DNA from: Lachnospiraceae bacterium
GTDB taxonomy: Bacteria > Bacillota > Clostridia > Lachnospirales > Lachnospiraceae
Direction of reading: 5' to 3'
NCBI GenBank assembly: GCA_017450065.1
Contig: JAFSYI010000004.1
Span: 40,525-104,524 of the forward strand
DNA length: 64,000 nucleotides
In this document: positions 56,556-64,000 of the stretch, piece by piece
Position numbering within the stretch: the stretch's first letter is position 1
Layout of the letters: each line of letters begins with the position of its first letter
Notes under the pieces: model-generated
Seen by the model: the letters and a program-made list of their open reading frames with translations, nothing else
Told to the model about the DNA's origin: nothing
Database searches by the model: none
Made by a program: the position numbers and the translations under genes

Positions 56556-58988
56556 TTATTCCAGGTCGGAAATGTTTGCATCCATCGGCTGTCCTGTCTC
56601 CGGATCGAGGAGCGCACCCGTTACGGGATCGATCGGATAGCCGGTTTCCGGATCAAGTACTACCTCCTTCTCCTCTTTCTGTTCCTCTTCCTCGAAGGTA
56701 ATGACGGAATCATCTACTCCGCCGGTGTTTTCGGAAGTCTGTCCCTCTTCAACCGCATTCCCGGATACTATGGCATTCTCACTCAGCGATTCATCGGAAG
56801 ACTGTGCAAAGGTAAGCTGTGCCTCGCTCAGCGCTGCCTTCTCCTCTTCCGACAGCTCCTCAGTCATAAAGACATGCATATACGGCAGAACCTCTGTAAG
56901 TATGTCTTTTGTCAGTATCGTTGCGTACCTTGCGGATGCCTGTGACGGAACATTAGGCTCATCTATTACTGTATATATGACAATCTGCGGATCGTCTGCC
57001 GGAGCAAATCCCATAAAGGAGACTACATAGTTACCGCGCTTTCGGGGATACTTTTCCGCAGTACCCGTCTTACCGCCTATACGATAACCTGCCGGGCGGG
57101 CAGATTTACCTGTTCCCTTGGATACAACGTTGTTGCAGAGCTCAACTATTTTTGCCGAGGTCTCTTCGGATATCGTCTGTTTCAGCACCCTCGGTTCTAT
57201 CGTTTTTATCGTTGCTCCGTCGTCATTTACGATCCTGGTGACCACATGCGGCTGATAATAATAACCTCCGTTGATAAGAGAACAGAAGCCCGTAACCATC
57301 TGGATCATAGTTACATTAAAGCCCTGGCCGAATGAACTTATCGCAAGGTCGGAAGGCACCATGGTCTCCGGATCGAATACAAGCGAATTTGTCATAGCCT
57401 CACCGGTCAGATCGATATTTGTCTTAAGCCCGAAATTATAAAGCCTGTTGTACTTCATGAATATGGTCTTTCCCATTTTGGCTCCGATATCCATAAAAGC
57501 AACGTTACAGGACTGTTCAAGCGCACCCGAGAAATCAAGGATACCATGCCCAAGTCTGTTATTGCAGTGGATCTGATGTCCCCCGACTTCCTTCACGCCC
57601 TGGCAGTTGAAGGATTCATTTCCCGTAAGTATACCCTCTTCAAGGCCCGCTGCCATGGTGAACGGCTTGTATGTGGAACCCGGTTCATAGGTCTGGTTAA
57701 TGCAGAAGTTCTTCCACAGGGCATTAAGGGCTTCCATCCTGGCTTCTTCATATGCCTCTTCATAGGTTTTGGGACCGCTCGGTTCAGGCTCCGGTTCCAA
57801 AGCCTCTTCTTCACCGGGTTCACCCGGCTCACCCGGTCCGGCAGAAGCGTTTTTACGTGTTCCCGCCGGTGCCGTTACGCTTTCTCCTTCCGGCGCCTCT
57901 TCTTCATCTACGCTAATGTCGACCTCAGTCGGATTCTCATCTCCTTCTGCCGGGGCTTTGGCACCTTCCTCTTCCTCGCCGGACTCCCGATCTCCGACCT
58001 CGCCGGAAATGTTCACAACACCCTGTGTGGAATATTCCTCCTCATCAACAACAACCGTAAGTCCATCCGTATTCCTGGGATCGTTAAGATCGAATACGGG
58101 GTAACTGGCCATTGCAAGTATCTCGCCCGAATCAGGCTTCATTATTATGACCGCCGTATTCTTCGATCCGTTTCCTTCCCTGTATTCATTCTCGTGTTCC
58201 TTGTTAAACGCGAGAATATGCTTCTCTACTATACTCTGGATATTAACATCAAGACTTGTGATAAGAGTCTTGCCGTTATCGGCCGGCTTGATAGTCCTTT
58301 CAAGATTCTCATCATCATTAAGATATCCGTATTCACGGCCCGGAATGCCGTTAAGTGTGGAATTGTAGAATTCCTCGAGACCGTACGCTCCCTCATTGTC
58401 ACCCTGAACGAAACCTATCACGTCACACGCAAGGGATCCGTACGGATAGGTCCTCTGGTAAGTATTTTCCAGCCATACGCCCTTTATATTGGGATTCTGC
58501 GCTCTGTTGTTAAGCTTATCCATAAGGCCGCTCACGGCATCATAGGGCTGTTTTTTTGCAATGATCCTGTATTGTGAAGTGGGATTTCCGGTGATGTATT
58601 TCTTAAGATCCTCTCGTGTATATGAAAACTCTATATCAGAATCGTAAAGAGCATCCAGGGTGGGGTCTATGAACTGACCCTCCTTACCGTTTAAGGTCTT
58701 GGCGTCGATGCAGACATTATATACCTTCTGGCTGACAGCGATCTTGGTTCCGTTGCAGTCAAGGATCTCACCCCTCTTGGCCGGAAGCGCTTTACTGTCA
58801 TACTCCTGCTGCGAAAGTACCTGTTTCTTGTATTCTTCTCCGTTATCACGGTTAATGGCGTACAGCTTTACGGAAAGAGCACCGAAGGCTACAACAATAA
58901 GAAGGAAGAGTACAGTAAGCTTCTTCTGCATCTTCCCTGTGAATCTCTGGGGTTTGTTGTTTTTTCTTCTTCGTGCCAAATTGCCCAC
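56556..58988 (-). CDS. Class B penicillin-binding protein (FtsI/SpoVD-like) with acidic insertion, 810 aa
   Basis: Septal transpeptidase that crosslinks peptidoglycan; partner of the SEDS protein. A membrane helix (about 25-45), the dimerisation domain (LPAKRGEILDCNGTKIA) and the transpeptidase domain with SxxK at STYK (about 438), SxN at SCN (about 493) and KTG in GGKTGTAEK (about 639). About 85 residues of acidic, proline-rich sequence (EEEEGAKAPAEGDENP) are inserted after the first strand and before SxxK. The C-terminus has no PASTA domain but three DPETG/DPVTG repeats. Start is GTG 58988; TTG 58979 with a better-spaced AAAGGG is possible. A promoter and terminator precede it. Confidence 0.92.
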   Translation of the reverse strand: MGNLARRRKNNKPQRFTGKMQKKLTVLFLLIVVAFGALSVKLYAINRDNGEEYKKQVLSQQEYDSKALPAKRGEILDCNGTKIAVSQKVYNVCIDAKTLNGKEGQFIDPTLDALYDSDIEFSYTREDLKKYITGNPTSQYRIIAKKQPYDAVSGLMDKLNNRAQNPNIKGVWLENTYQRTYPYGSLACDVIGFVQGDNEGAYGLEEFYNSTLNGIPGREYGYLNDDENLERTIKPADNGKTLITSLDVNIQSIVEKHILAFNKEHENEYREGNGSKNTAVIIMKPDSGEILAMASYPVFDLNDPRNTDGLTVVVDEEEYSTQGVVNISGEVGDRESGEEEEGAKAPAEGDENPTEVDISVDEEEAPEGESVTAPAGTRKNASAGPGEPGEPGEEEALEPEPEPSGPKTYEEAYEEARMEALNALWKNFCINQTYEPGSTYKPFTMAAGLEEGILTGNESFNCQGVKEVGGHQIHCNNRLGHGILDFSGALEQSCNVAFMDIGAKMGKTIFMKYNRLYNFGLKTNIDLTGEAMTNSLVFDPETMVPSDLAISSFGQGFNVTMIQMVTGFCSLINGGYYYQPHVVTRIVNDDGATIKTIEPRVLKQTISEETSAKIVELCNNVVSKGTGKSARPAGYRIGGKTGTAEKYPRKRGNYVVSFMGFAPADDPQIVIYTVIDEPNVPSQASARYATILTKDILTEVLPYMHVFMTEELSEEEKAALSEAQLTFAQSSDESLSENAIVSGNAVEEGQTSENTGGVDDSVITFEEEEQKEEKEVVLDPETGYPIDPVTGALLDPETGQPMDANISDLE

Positions 58989-58998
58989 CCTTTTACAT

Positions 58999-59025
58999 AA
59001 AAACTGCCCGTGGTATCCGGGCAGT
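58999..59025 (-). terminator. Intrinsic terminator-like hairpin between ftsL and the PBP gene
   Basis: ACTGCCCG (59003-59010) pairs with CGGGCAGT (59018-59025), loop of 7, followed on the minus strand by TTTTA at once. It lies 10 bases before the PBP start and 30 after the predicted start of transcription. Confidence 0.8.
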
Positions 59026-59062
59026 AAATCAACATCTTGTAGTTAGCATGAAACCAATACAC

Positions 59063-59091
59063 ATTATCTTACATTTCTCACTCTATGTCAA
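59063..59091 (-). promoter_or_regulatory. Internal promoter before the PBP gene
   Basis: Consensus TTGACA (59091-59086), 17-base spacer, GATAAT (59068-59063). The -35 lies in the end of ftsL. Followed by the hairpin at 58999-59025. Confidence 0.68.
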
Positions 59092-59563
59092 CCAGTTGTC
59101 TGACATAATCAGTGTCTTCACATTCGTAAGCAACTATCTGATCCGAATGCGCATACTGCATTCCGAGCTCATTCATCGCTCTGTACTTTACCTCCTCGAG
59201 ATCAACGGCACCGGTAATGCGGTTCTCCGTATCATCATTTTCAGCCTTCATTTCGTTAAGCTGAGCCTCAAGCCTGGCAAGTTCCTTGACCTTATTCGTT
59301 ACATCCGAGCGGAGCATAAGATACTGTATACACACAACAACCGTAACTATCATTGCAAGCGTAAGAAATATGACGTATCCGGGATTCATGTGCCTTGCAC
59401 GCTCCCTGTTCCTTCTTGTCTGATGACTCAGTCTTATTCCCGTATATGAACTTGTATCCAGCTCCCTTAATTCCCTGGCTGTGTTTCCGTATATCGCTTC
59501 AGCAGTCAGGGTACCCCTTAATGCGTTACGTGTAACCGTTGTATGGCTGTTTCTTTCCGCCAT
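59078..59563 (-). CDS. FtsL-like septum formation protein, 161 aa
   Basis: Bitopic protein: a basic cytoplasmic N-terminus of 58 residues (RRNRERARHMNPG), a membrane helix (YVIFLTLAMIVTVVVCIQYLM), then a coiled coil LARLEAQLNEMKAENDD and an extracellular tail. Size and position between rsmH and the PBP gene are those of FtsL, which joins DivIB and FtsB in the divisome. FtsL proteins share little sequence, so the call rests on layout. It starts as TAATG with the rsmH stop. Confidence 0.8.
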   Translation of the reverse strand: MAERNSHTTVTRNALRGTLTAEAIYGNTARELRELDTSSYTGIRLSHQTRRNRERARHMNPGYVIFLTLAMIVTVVVCIQYLMLRSDVTNKVKELARLEAQLNEMKAENDDTENRITGAVDLEEVKYRAMNELGMQYAHSDQIVAYECEDTDYVRQLVDIE

Positions 59564-60504
59564 TATTCCTGCCCTCTTTTTTCGAATACTCTTAATTTTG
59601 CGCTTTTTGAACGCGGATTATCACGCATCTCTTCTTCACCCGGAATTATGGGCTTCCTTGTTACGACCCTGCCCATGCTTTTTTTACCGCAGACGCATAC
59701 GGGAAAATTCTTCGGACACGTACACGGATCCTCGTTTCTTCTAAATCCCGTCTTTACTATTCTGTCTTCCAGCGAATGAAATGTGATAATACAGATCCTG
59801 CCTCCCGGATTCAGCAGCTCTATCATGTCATCCAATGTGTCCCTCAGCACATCAAGTTCATGATTAAGCTCTATCCTTATTGCCTGAAAGGTCTGTTTGG
59901 CAGGGTGACCCATGCTTTTTCGTACCTTCATGGGAATTGACGACCTGATGATCTCCACCAGTTCGAATGTCGACCTGATCTCCCCTTTCGATCTGGCAGC
60001 CACAATATTCCGTGCTATGCTCCCGGCGAACCGTTCTTCTCCGTAATCCTTCAAAATACGGTACAGCTCTGCTTCCGAATAGCCGTTTATTATGTCCCCC
60101 GCTGTCATCTCACTCCGCCTGTCCATCCTCATGTCAAGCGGTGAATCGAAATTGTAGGAAAATCCCCGCGACGGCGTATCCAACTGATATGAGGATACAC
60201 CCAGATCAAGCAGGATCCCGTCCACACCCTCAATGTGGATCCCCCCGAGTTCCTTCCTGATATCGCAATAGTTACTCCTGATTATGGTAACATTGCCAAA
60301 CTCCGATAACCTCTGCCCCGCCGCCCGGATAGCGTCGGCATCCTGATCTATTCCTATTAATCTCCCCTGTGGTGATAACCGCCTTGCAACCTCGTATGAG
60401 TGTCCTCCACCTCCCAACGTGCCGTCCACGTAGGTCCCTTCAGGCTTAATACACAGATTATCGATGGTTTCCTTAAGCAATACCGGCCTGTGTTCAAAAT
60501 TCAA
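59563..60504 (-). CDS. rsmH: 16S rRNA (cytosine-1402-N4)-methyltransferase RsmH
   Basis: Methylates N4 of C1402 in 16S rRNA. Methyltransferase motif [18 protein letters not shown], then [19 protein letters not shown] and the C-terminal [14 protein letters not shown]. 313 residues. Start is TTG 60504, 6 bases after GGAGGG. It lies 40 bases after mraZ and ends with the TAATG overlap with ftsL. Confidence 0.97.
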   Translation of the reverse strand: MNFEHRPVLLKETIDNLCIKPEGTYVDGTLGGGGHSYEVARRLSPQGRLIGIDQDADAIRAAGQRLSEFGNVTIIRSNYCDIRKELGGIHIEGVDGILLDLGVSSYQLDTPSRGFSYNFDSPLDMRMDRRSEMTAGDIINGYSEAELYRILKDYGEERFAGSIARNIVAARSKGEIRSTFELVEIIRSSIPMKVRKSMGHPAKQTFQAIRIELNHELDVLRDTLDDMIELLNPGGRICIITFHSLEDRIVKTGFRRNEDPCTCPKNFPVCVCGKKSMGRVVTRKPIIPGEEEMRDNPRSKSAKLRVFEKRGQE

Positions 60505-60544
60505 GGTTCCCTCCTCCTCAAATCAGCCGAGCCGTTTCTTATGC

Positions 60545-60973
60545 TCAGATACTCAGGCCGAGATCTGCCAGGCGCTCAGCTATGTCATCAATGTCGTCTG
60601 CCGATGAGACTTTTTCCCATCTGTCCTTGTCCCAGACTTCGATCTTATCGATAACTCCGGCCAGCACGACATCTTTGTCAAGCCCCGCATGCTCTCTGAG
60701 TGCGGTAGGTACGAGGATCCTTCCCTGCTTGTCAACCTCTACCGTATTGGCGCAGGCAACAAGCTTACGGATGAGCTTCCTCGTATCCTCTTTGTTGGGC
60801 AGATGCTGCAGCTGTTCCATTTTGGATTCCCAGTCCTCTATGGTGTAGATATTGAGACAACCATCATTTCCGTTTGTAAGCACGAAAGCCTCCCCAAGCT
60901 GTTCGCGAAACTTTGCCGGAACTATCAGACGCCCCTTCGCATCGATTGTGTGGTTGTATTCCCCCATGAACAT
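60545..60973 (-). CDS. mraZ: Transcriptional regulator MraZ
   Basis: 142-residue protein with two AbrB/SpoVT-like swapped hairpins: MGEYNHTIDAKGRLIVPAKFRE at residues 3-24 and EVDKQGRILVPTALREHAG near residue 80. Forms ring oligomers that bind GTGG-type repeats upstream of its own gene and represses the division cluster in the bacteria studied. Three such repeats lie in its promoter. Length normal; first gene of the division cluster. Confidence 0.96.
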   Translation of the reverse strand: MFMGEYNHTIDAKGRLIVPAKFREQLGEAFVLTNGNDGCLNIYTIEDWESKMEQLQHLPNKEDTRKLIRKLVACANTVEVDKQGRILVPTALREHAGLDKDVVLAGVIDKIEVWDKDRWEKVSSADDIDDIAERLADLGLSI

Positions 60974-60990
60974 AACAGGTTACTCTCTCT

Positions 60991-61023
60991 ACTTTCTACC
61001 ACTTTCTACCACTTCTCACCACT
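60991..61023 (-). promoter_or_regulatory. MraZ operator (three direct GTGG repeats)
   Basis: On the minus strand AAGTGGTAGA-like units recur every 10 bases: the + strand shows actttctacc twice (60991-61010) and acttctcacc (61011-61020). This is the arrangement of MraZ boxes in Firmicutes and Mollicutes. It lies just downstream of the -10 box, so MraZ would block early transcription. Confidence 0.85.
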
Positions 61024-61032
61024 TATGTGTAA

Positions 61033-61061
61033 ATAATACCCTTTAACGAGTAAAAAATCAA
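61033..61061 (-). promoter_or_regulatory. mraZ promoter (division cluster)
   Basis: TTGATT (61061-61056), 17-base spacer, TATTAT (61038-61033); predicted start near 61026, at the edge of the MraZ repeats. Confidence 0.78.
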
Positions 61062-61150
61062 CCCCTAAAAACCCTCAAAAATGCCGAAAATATGCGGTGT
61101 GGGGCGAAGTGGGGGATATGTGCAACACAATATCTTGTGGTTGGAGGCAT

Positions 61151-61197
61151 AAAAAAGAGTGTCAAACCCACCACATCTTGGCTTGACACTCTTTTTT
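61151..61197 (-). terminator. Intrinsic terminator after ychF
   Basis: A 15-base-pair stem (61151-61165 with 61183-61197) with GAGTGTCAA/TTGACACTC core, then six T on the minus strand. It could also work on the plus strand. Confidence 0.9.
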
Positions 61198-61233
61198 GAT
61201 TTTATTTTATATTTTTTCTATATACATATATGT

Positions 61234-61279
61234 ATTCAGAACAGGCTCAAAATGCTTTGCATTTTTCGCTGTATTGGAT
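61234..61279. repeat. Partial second copy of the dispersed palindromic element
   Basis: 46 bases aligned without gaps to 10365-10410, with four differences. Two of the four are a compensating pair: hairpin AAAATGC-TTT-GCATTTT here, AAAATAC-TTC-GTATTTT in the other copy. It lies 10 bases behind the ychF stop, in the same strand relation to the gene as at cysE. The right half of the element is not present. Confidence 0.7.
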
Positions 61280-61288
61280 GGATCGTTG

Positions 61289-62389
61289 TTACACATTGAA
61301 CCTGAACAGTATCACATCACCGTCCTGTACTACGTAATCTTTGCCCTCCATACCTACAAGTCCCTTTTCTCTGGCTGCGGCGAGGCTTCCCTGCTCAAGC
61401 AGATCCTTGTAATTAACAACCTCGGCCTTGATGAACCCCCTTTCGAAATCCGTATGGATCTTGCCTGCCGCCTGCGGAGCCTTTGTTCCTATCTTAATGG
61501 TCCATGCACGACACTCATCTTCTCCGGCAGTCAGGAAGCTCATAAGACCAAGAAGCCTGTAACTTGCCGCGATCAGCTTCTCAAGACCCGACTCCTTCAG
61601 TCCGAGGTCTTCAAGGAACATTGCTTTCTCGTCATCATCAAGTTCAGCTATCTCCTGCTCTATCTGTGCGCATATAACAAATACTTCGCTGCCCTCTTCC
61701 TTAGCCAGCTCTCTGACCTTTTCCACGTACTGATTGGCAGCTCCGTCATCAGCAAGATCCTCCTCGCTGACATTCGCCGCATATATAACCGGCTTGGCTG
61801 TCAGAAGATTGTATTCCCTGAATGCCTTCTGAAGATCTTCGTCATCGGGAACCTCAAAGCTTATCGCCCTCTTCCCGTCTTCCAGATGCTGCTTAAGCTG
61901 AACGAGCATCACCTCTTCCTTCGCCTGACTCTTATCCATCCTCGCCGCCTTGGCAACCTTGGCATATCTTCTCTCAAGCACTTCCAGATCTGCAAATATC
62001 AATTCCAGATTTATCGTCTCAATATCCCTTAAAGGTGAGATACTTCCCTCAACATGAACCACATTGGAATCATCGAAGCAGCGTACCACATGCACTATCG
62101 CATCACACTCACGTATGTTTGCAAGGAACTGATTACCAAGACCTTCGCCCTTGCTGGCTCCCTTAACAAGCCCCGCTATATCAACAAATTCAATCGTTGC
62201 AGGTGTGATCTTCTTCGTATTGTATAGTTTACCGAGGAGCTTTATCCTCTCGTCAGGTACGGCAACGACACCCACATTGGGATCGATGGTACAGAACGGA
62301 TAGTTGGCCGATTCCGCTCCTGCTTTTGTCAATGAATTAAATAATGTAGATTTACCGACATTCGGTAAACCGACGATTCCTAGTTTCAT
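61289..62389 (-). CDS. ychF: Redox-regulated ATPase YchF (Obg-like)
   Basis: A ribosome-associated P-loop ATPase of the Obg family. G1 [11 protein letters not shown] at residues 6-16, G3 [18 protein letters not shown], and NVSEEDL in place of NKxD, which gives the known preference for ATP. The TGS domain ([12 protein letters not shown]) ends the 366 residues. It is the last clearly core gene before the integrated element; its start is about 57 bases from the first repeat of the att region. Confidence 0.96.
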   Translation of the reverse strand: MKLGIVGLPNVGKSTLFNSLTKAGAESANYPFCTIDPNVGVVAVPDERIKLLGKLYNTKKITPATIEFVDIAGLVKGASKGEGLGNQFLANIRECDAIVHVVRCFDDSNVVHVEGSISPLRDIETINLELIFADLEVLERRYAKVAKAARMDKSQAKEEVMLVQLKQHLEDGKRAISFEVPDDEDLQKAFREYNLLTAKPVIYAANVSEEDLADDGAANQYVEKVRELAKEEGSEVFVICAQIEQEIAELDDDEKAMFLEDLGLKESGLEKLIAASYRLLGLMSFLTAGEDECRAWTIKIGTKAPQAAGKIHTDFERGFIKAEVVNYKDLLEQGSLAAAREKGLVGMEGKDYVVQDGDVILFRFNV

Positions 62390-62603
62390 ACTTCCTCTAC
62401 ATCTCCTTTATTTTCAAGTGTTTCCGGACTTTGGCTCAGCGTTTTACGCCATTTTTTACGCCATCTGCTATCAACTTATATCGGCTTTTAATGACTTATA
62501 TAAGGAACTTACACAGTCTTACGCCATTTACGCCATCGTCCTGACTATTATTTCTGTTTGGACATTTGCTCTGCACAAGTCTGTGGCATTTTACGCCATT
62601 TTT
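62390..62603. mobile_element. Left end region of the integrated element (att region)
   Basis: Holds the first five of six ACGCCAT direct repeats and separates ychF from the integrase. Tyrosine-recombinase elements carry arm-type repeats at this place. The core crossover site is not clear from one end only, because the other end is outside the window. Confidence 0.55.
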
Positions 62604-62612
62604 CTACGCCAT
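62446..62612. repeat. Six ACGCCAT direct repeats, three pairs (integrase arm-type sites)
   Basis: Exact ACGCCAT on the plus strand at 62446, 62458, 62521, 62530, 62593 and 62606 (starts), all preceded by T-rich sequence. They form three pairs with 12, 9 and 13 bases between starts; pairs are 75 and 72 bases apart. The last copy overlaps the integrase stop codon. The pattern fits arm-type binding sites of the adjacent integrase. Confidence 0.8.
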
Positions 62613-63734
62613 CTTAATGGAGTATTCTTCAAACTTATGCATCTCTTTGGTTTTTTCCTCATCTGTTACATGCACATACAGGTTCATCGTAATATTGATA
62701 CTTGAATGTCCGAGGATCTGCTGAAGCGTCTTCGGACGCATCCCCGCTTCGATACACCTTGTTGCAAAGGTATGTCTGAGCGTATGCATTGAAAAGTTCT
62801 GGATCGCTGCTTTCTTCGTCAGCTTTGCGATATGTACGTCATATGTGGAATTCTTGGTAGGCATGCCCTTTGAATTGATGAAGACAAATTCCTTGAACTC
62901 CTCCTGCACATATCTTCCCCCATCAGCCTGCTTCTTCATTTCAAGAAGCATATCCCGGTTTGCTTTCGTGAGAGGAATCTCCCGAAATCCATGCTTGGTC
63001 TTCGGCGGGCCCACGCGCCACTCCCCGGTCGTATATCTGTACTCCATGGATCTTCTGATAGAGATAAGATTCTTCTCAAAATCTATATCCTCCCATTTAA
63101 GACCCACCATTTCCCCGGTGCGCACTCCGGTCTGGAGAATGAAGAAATACTGGGGATAATTGCTGGAATACCTTGCTTCCTCCATGAATTTCTCCTGTTC
63201 ATCAACCGTAAGCACCTTGGTATTCTTCTCGACAGGCTTGGGAAGTTTTACCGATTTTGTTACAGGATTCTTAAGAATGATCGCATTTTCAACCGCTGAA
63301 TCAAACAAATTGTAGAGTGTTATCAGCGTTTGATAAATGGTTGATCCCGCATAATCAGCCTCCATCGCATTGAGGATCTTCTGACAGTGCATCGGCTTCA
63401 CATCAGTCATAAGCATCTTGCCTATGTGCTTTTTAACGTTCTGCCTGTATCTTTCCCGATAATTGCGTGCAGTGTTATATCTTACGGTCTTGTCCTTGAT
63501 ATTTACGATCCAAAACTCAAACCAGGCATCCACCGTCATTCCGACAGATACGCCCACGCTGCCGTTTTCATCGTTCAATTTAGCCTCTGCCAGCCATTTC
63601 CTCGCATCCTGAAGCATAGGGAAATTCTTTTCAATCCTTTTCCCGCTGGATGTAACAAATCTAGCTGAGTATCTACCATCCTTTCTCTGGGATATTCCTG
63701 CTCCCAGCTCTTTACCCTTTAAATTTTTGCCCAT
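62604..63734 (-). CDS. Tyrosine recombinase/integrase, Tn916-like, 376 aa
   Basis: Phage-type integrase. The N-terminal domain (about 10-60, GISQRKDGRYSARFVTSSGKR) resembles the AP2-like arm-binding domain of Tn916 integrase; then a SAM-like core-binding domain, and the catalytic domain with Arg in TGVRTGEM, Lys in KTKHGFREIPL, HTLRHTFATR, LGHSSI and nucleophile Tyr in NLYVH. All catalytic residues are intact. It ends beside the repeats and ychF, and an excisionase-like gene is upstream, so it belongs to an element extending to the right. Confidence 0.93.
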   Translation of the reverse strand: MGKNLKGKELGAGISQRKDGRYSARFVTSSGKRIEKNFPMLQDARKWLAEAKLNDENGSVGVSVGMTVDAWFEFWIVNIKDKTVRYNTARNYRERYRQNVKKHIGKMLMTDVKPMHCQKILNAMEADYAGSTIYQTLITLYNLFDSAVENAIILKNPVTKSVKLPKPVEKNTKVLTVDEQEKFMEEARYSSNYPQYFFILQTGVRTGEMVGLKWEDIDFEKNLISIRRSMEYRYTTGEWRVGPPKTKHGFREIPLTKANRDMLLEMKKQADGGRYVQEEFKEFVFINSKGMPTKNSTYDVHIAKLTKKAAIQNFSMHTLRHTFATRCIEAGMRPKTLQQILGHSSINITMNLYVHVTDEEKTKEMHKFEEYSIKMA

Positions 63735-63870
63735 TTCGCTGTACTCCTTTCTAAAAGAGAGAATTTAGAAAAGAGCCTAACACAACAGTTTATCCTAACA
63801 TAACAAACGCATTTTTTCAATCACTCCGACCGGTTTTTTCGCGATTTTACGCAACTTTTACATGTTCCGT

Positions 63871-64000
63871 TCACATCTCCATTCGTCCTGCCAGGAACTG
63901 TTCAAATTCCTTTCTTTTTACCAGTTTTTTTGCTCCGACATACAGTACAAAACTGCACATGGGATTTCTGAGCATCTCATTGATCTTGTTCATGCCAATA
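63871..64000 (-). CDS. Excisionase-like protein, 3' end only (cut by window edge)
   Basis: 42 codons and a stop on the minus strand reach the right edge. The translated end, ... IGMNKINEMLRNP ... FVLYVGAKKLVKRKEFEQFL..., has the layout of the small winged-helix excisionases found beside Tn916-type integrases: IG-x-x-KI helix, then a hydrophobic strand and K-x-x-KR-KEFE-x-FL. The position right before the integrase on the same strand supports it. Start is outside the window. The 136 bases between it and the integrase hold no gene. Confidence 0.7.
   Translation of the reverse strand, partial: IGMNKINEMLRNPMCSFVLYVGAKKLVKRKEFEQFLAGRMEM

Larger units (their letters stand above)
60974..61288. other. 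mraZ-ychF gap: operator, promoter, spacer, terminator, repeat copy
   Basis: From right to left: the second copy of the dispersed repeat behind ychF (61234-61279), a strong terminator (61151-61197), about 90 bases with a GC-rich stretch (61078-61120) holding no gene, then the mraZ promoter and MraZ operator. Confidence 0.75.

Noticed and set aside
57546-58577. 343-codon plus-strand frame opposite the PBP gene
   Set aside because: The PBP frame is intact and conserved; the antisense frame has no family character and no ribosome site.
61196-62032. 278-codon plus-strand frame opposite ychF
   Set aside because: YchF is conserved in full on the other strand; this is a shadow frame that starts in the terminator.
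62446-62612. CRISPR-like array
   Set aside because: The repeat is only 7 bases, spacing is irregular and no cas genes are near; an integrase is adjacent instead.

Overview
The window looks like chromosome of a low- to mid-GC, Gram-positive anaerobe of the class Clostridia, most likely Lachnospiraceae. Pointers are PolC-type DNA polymerase III, RNase Y, Mini-III, sigma-H, a SpoVD/SpoVE-like division cluster, a four-subunit ferredoxin-dependent 2-oxoacid oxidoreductase, GAAC-N4-GTTC SOS boxes, a DUF5688-like protein, and the gene order yqeG-aroE-aroK-efp. All 60 protein genes I recognise, two of them cut by the window edges, are on the minus strand. Only tRNA-Met is on the plus strand. The window therefore lies on one replichore, with transcription running from high to low coordinates.

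Layout, low to high coordinate (3' to 5' of the genes). 1-6545: a type VII (ESX/WXG100) secretion locus, read as essC, a YukD/EsaB ubiquitin-like gene, four tandem WXG100 genes and a vWA-domain gene cut by the left edge. 6825-10502: tRNA-Thr, then sigH, rlmB, mrnC and cysS, with a 146-bp inverted-repeat element closing onto the cysE stop codon. 10497-13169: cysE, ispF and a lipoprotein gene. 13277-17090: plus-strand tRNA-Met, rny, recX and recA, the last with a classical SOS promoter. 17245-21910: one operon yicC-gmk-rpoZ-rimO-pgsA-cinA. 21918-25074: the porC-D-A-B operon. 25084-30795: ispG-polC.

30824-35639: a Ser/Thr kinase gene and a large Ig-like, repeat-containing surface protein gene. 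35689-38379: a phosphatidylethanolamine operon (flippase-like, pssA, psd). 38388-41392: gdhA, an SH3-domain protein and tRNA-Arg. 41401-45715: a DUF5688-like gene, efp, aroK, aroE, yqeG and a small orphan gene. 45730-50740: a five-gene peptide ABC importer. 50821-61061: nrdR, a small orphan gene and a compact division/wall cluster (mraZ-rsmH-ftsL-PBP-mraY-ftsW-divIB-ftsZ) with an MraZ operator and several internal promoters. 61151-62389: ychF. 62390-64000: the end of an integrated element, with six ACGCCAT repeats, a Tn916-type tyrosine integrase and the 3' end of an excisionase-like gene.

Most of the window is ordinary core genome. The less ordinary parts are the type VII cluster, the kinase/Ig-like pair, the dispersed palindromic element (second partial copy after ychF), the promoter-plus-terminator leader in front of the division PBP gene, and the integrase arm-repeat array at the right end.
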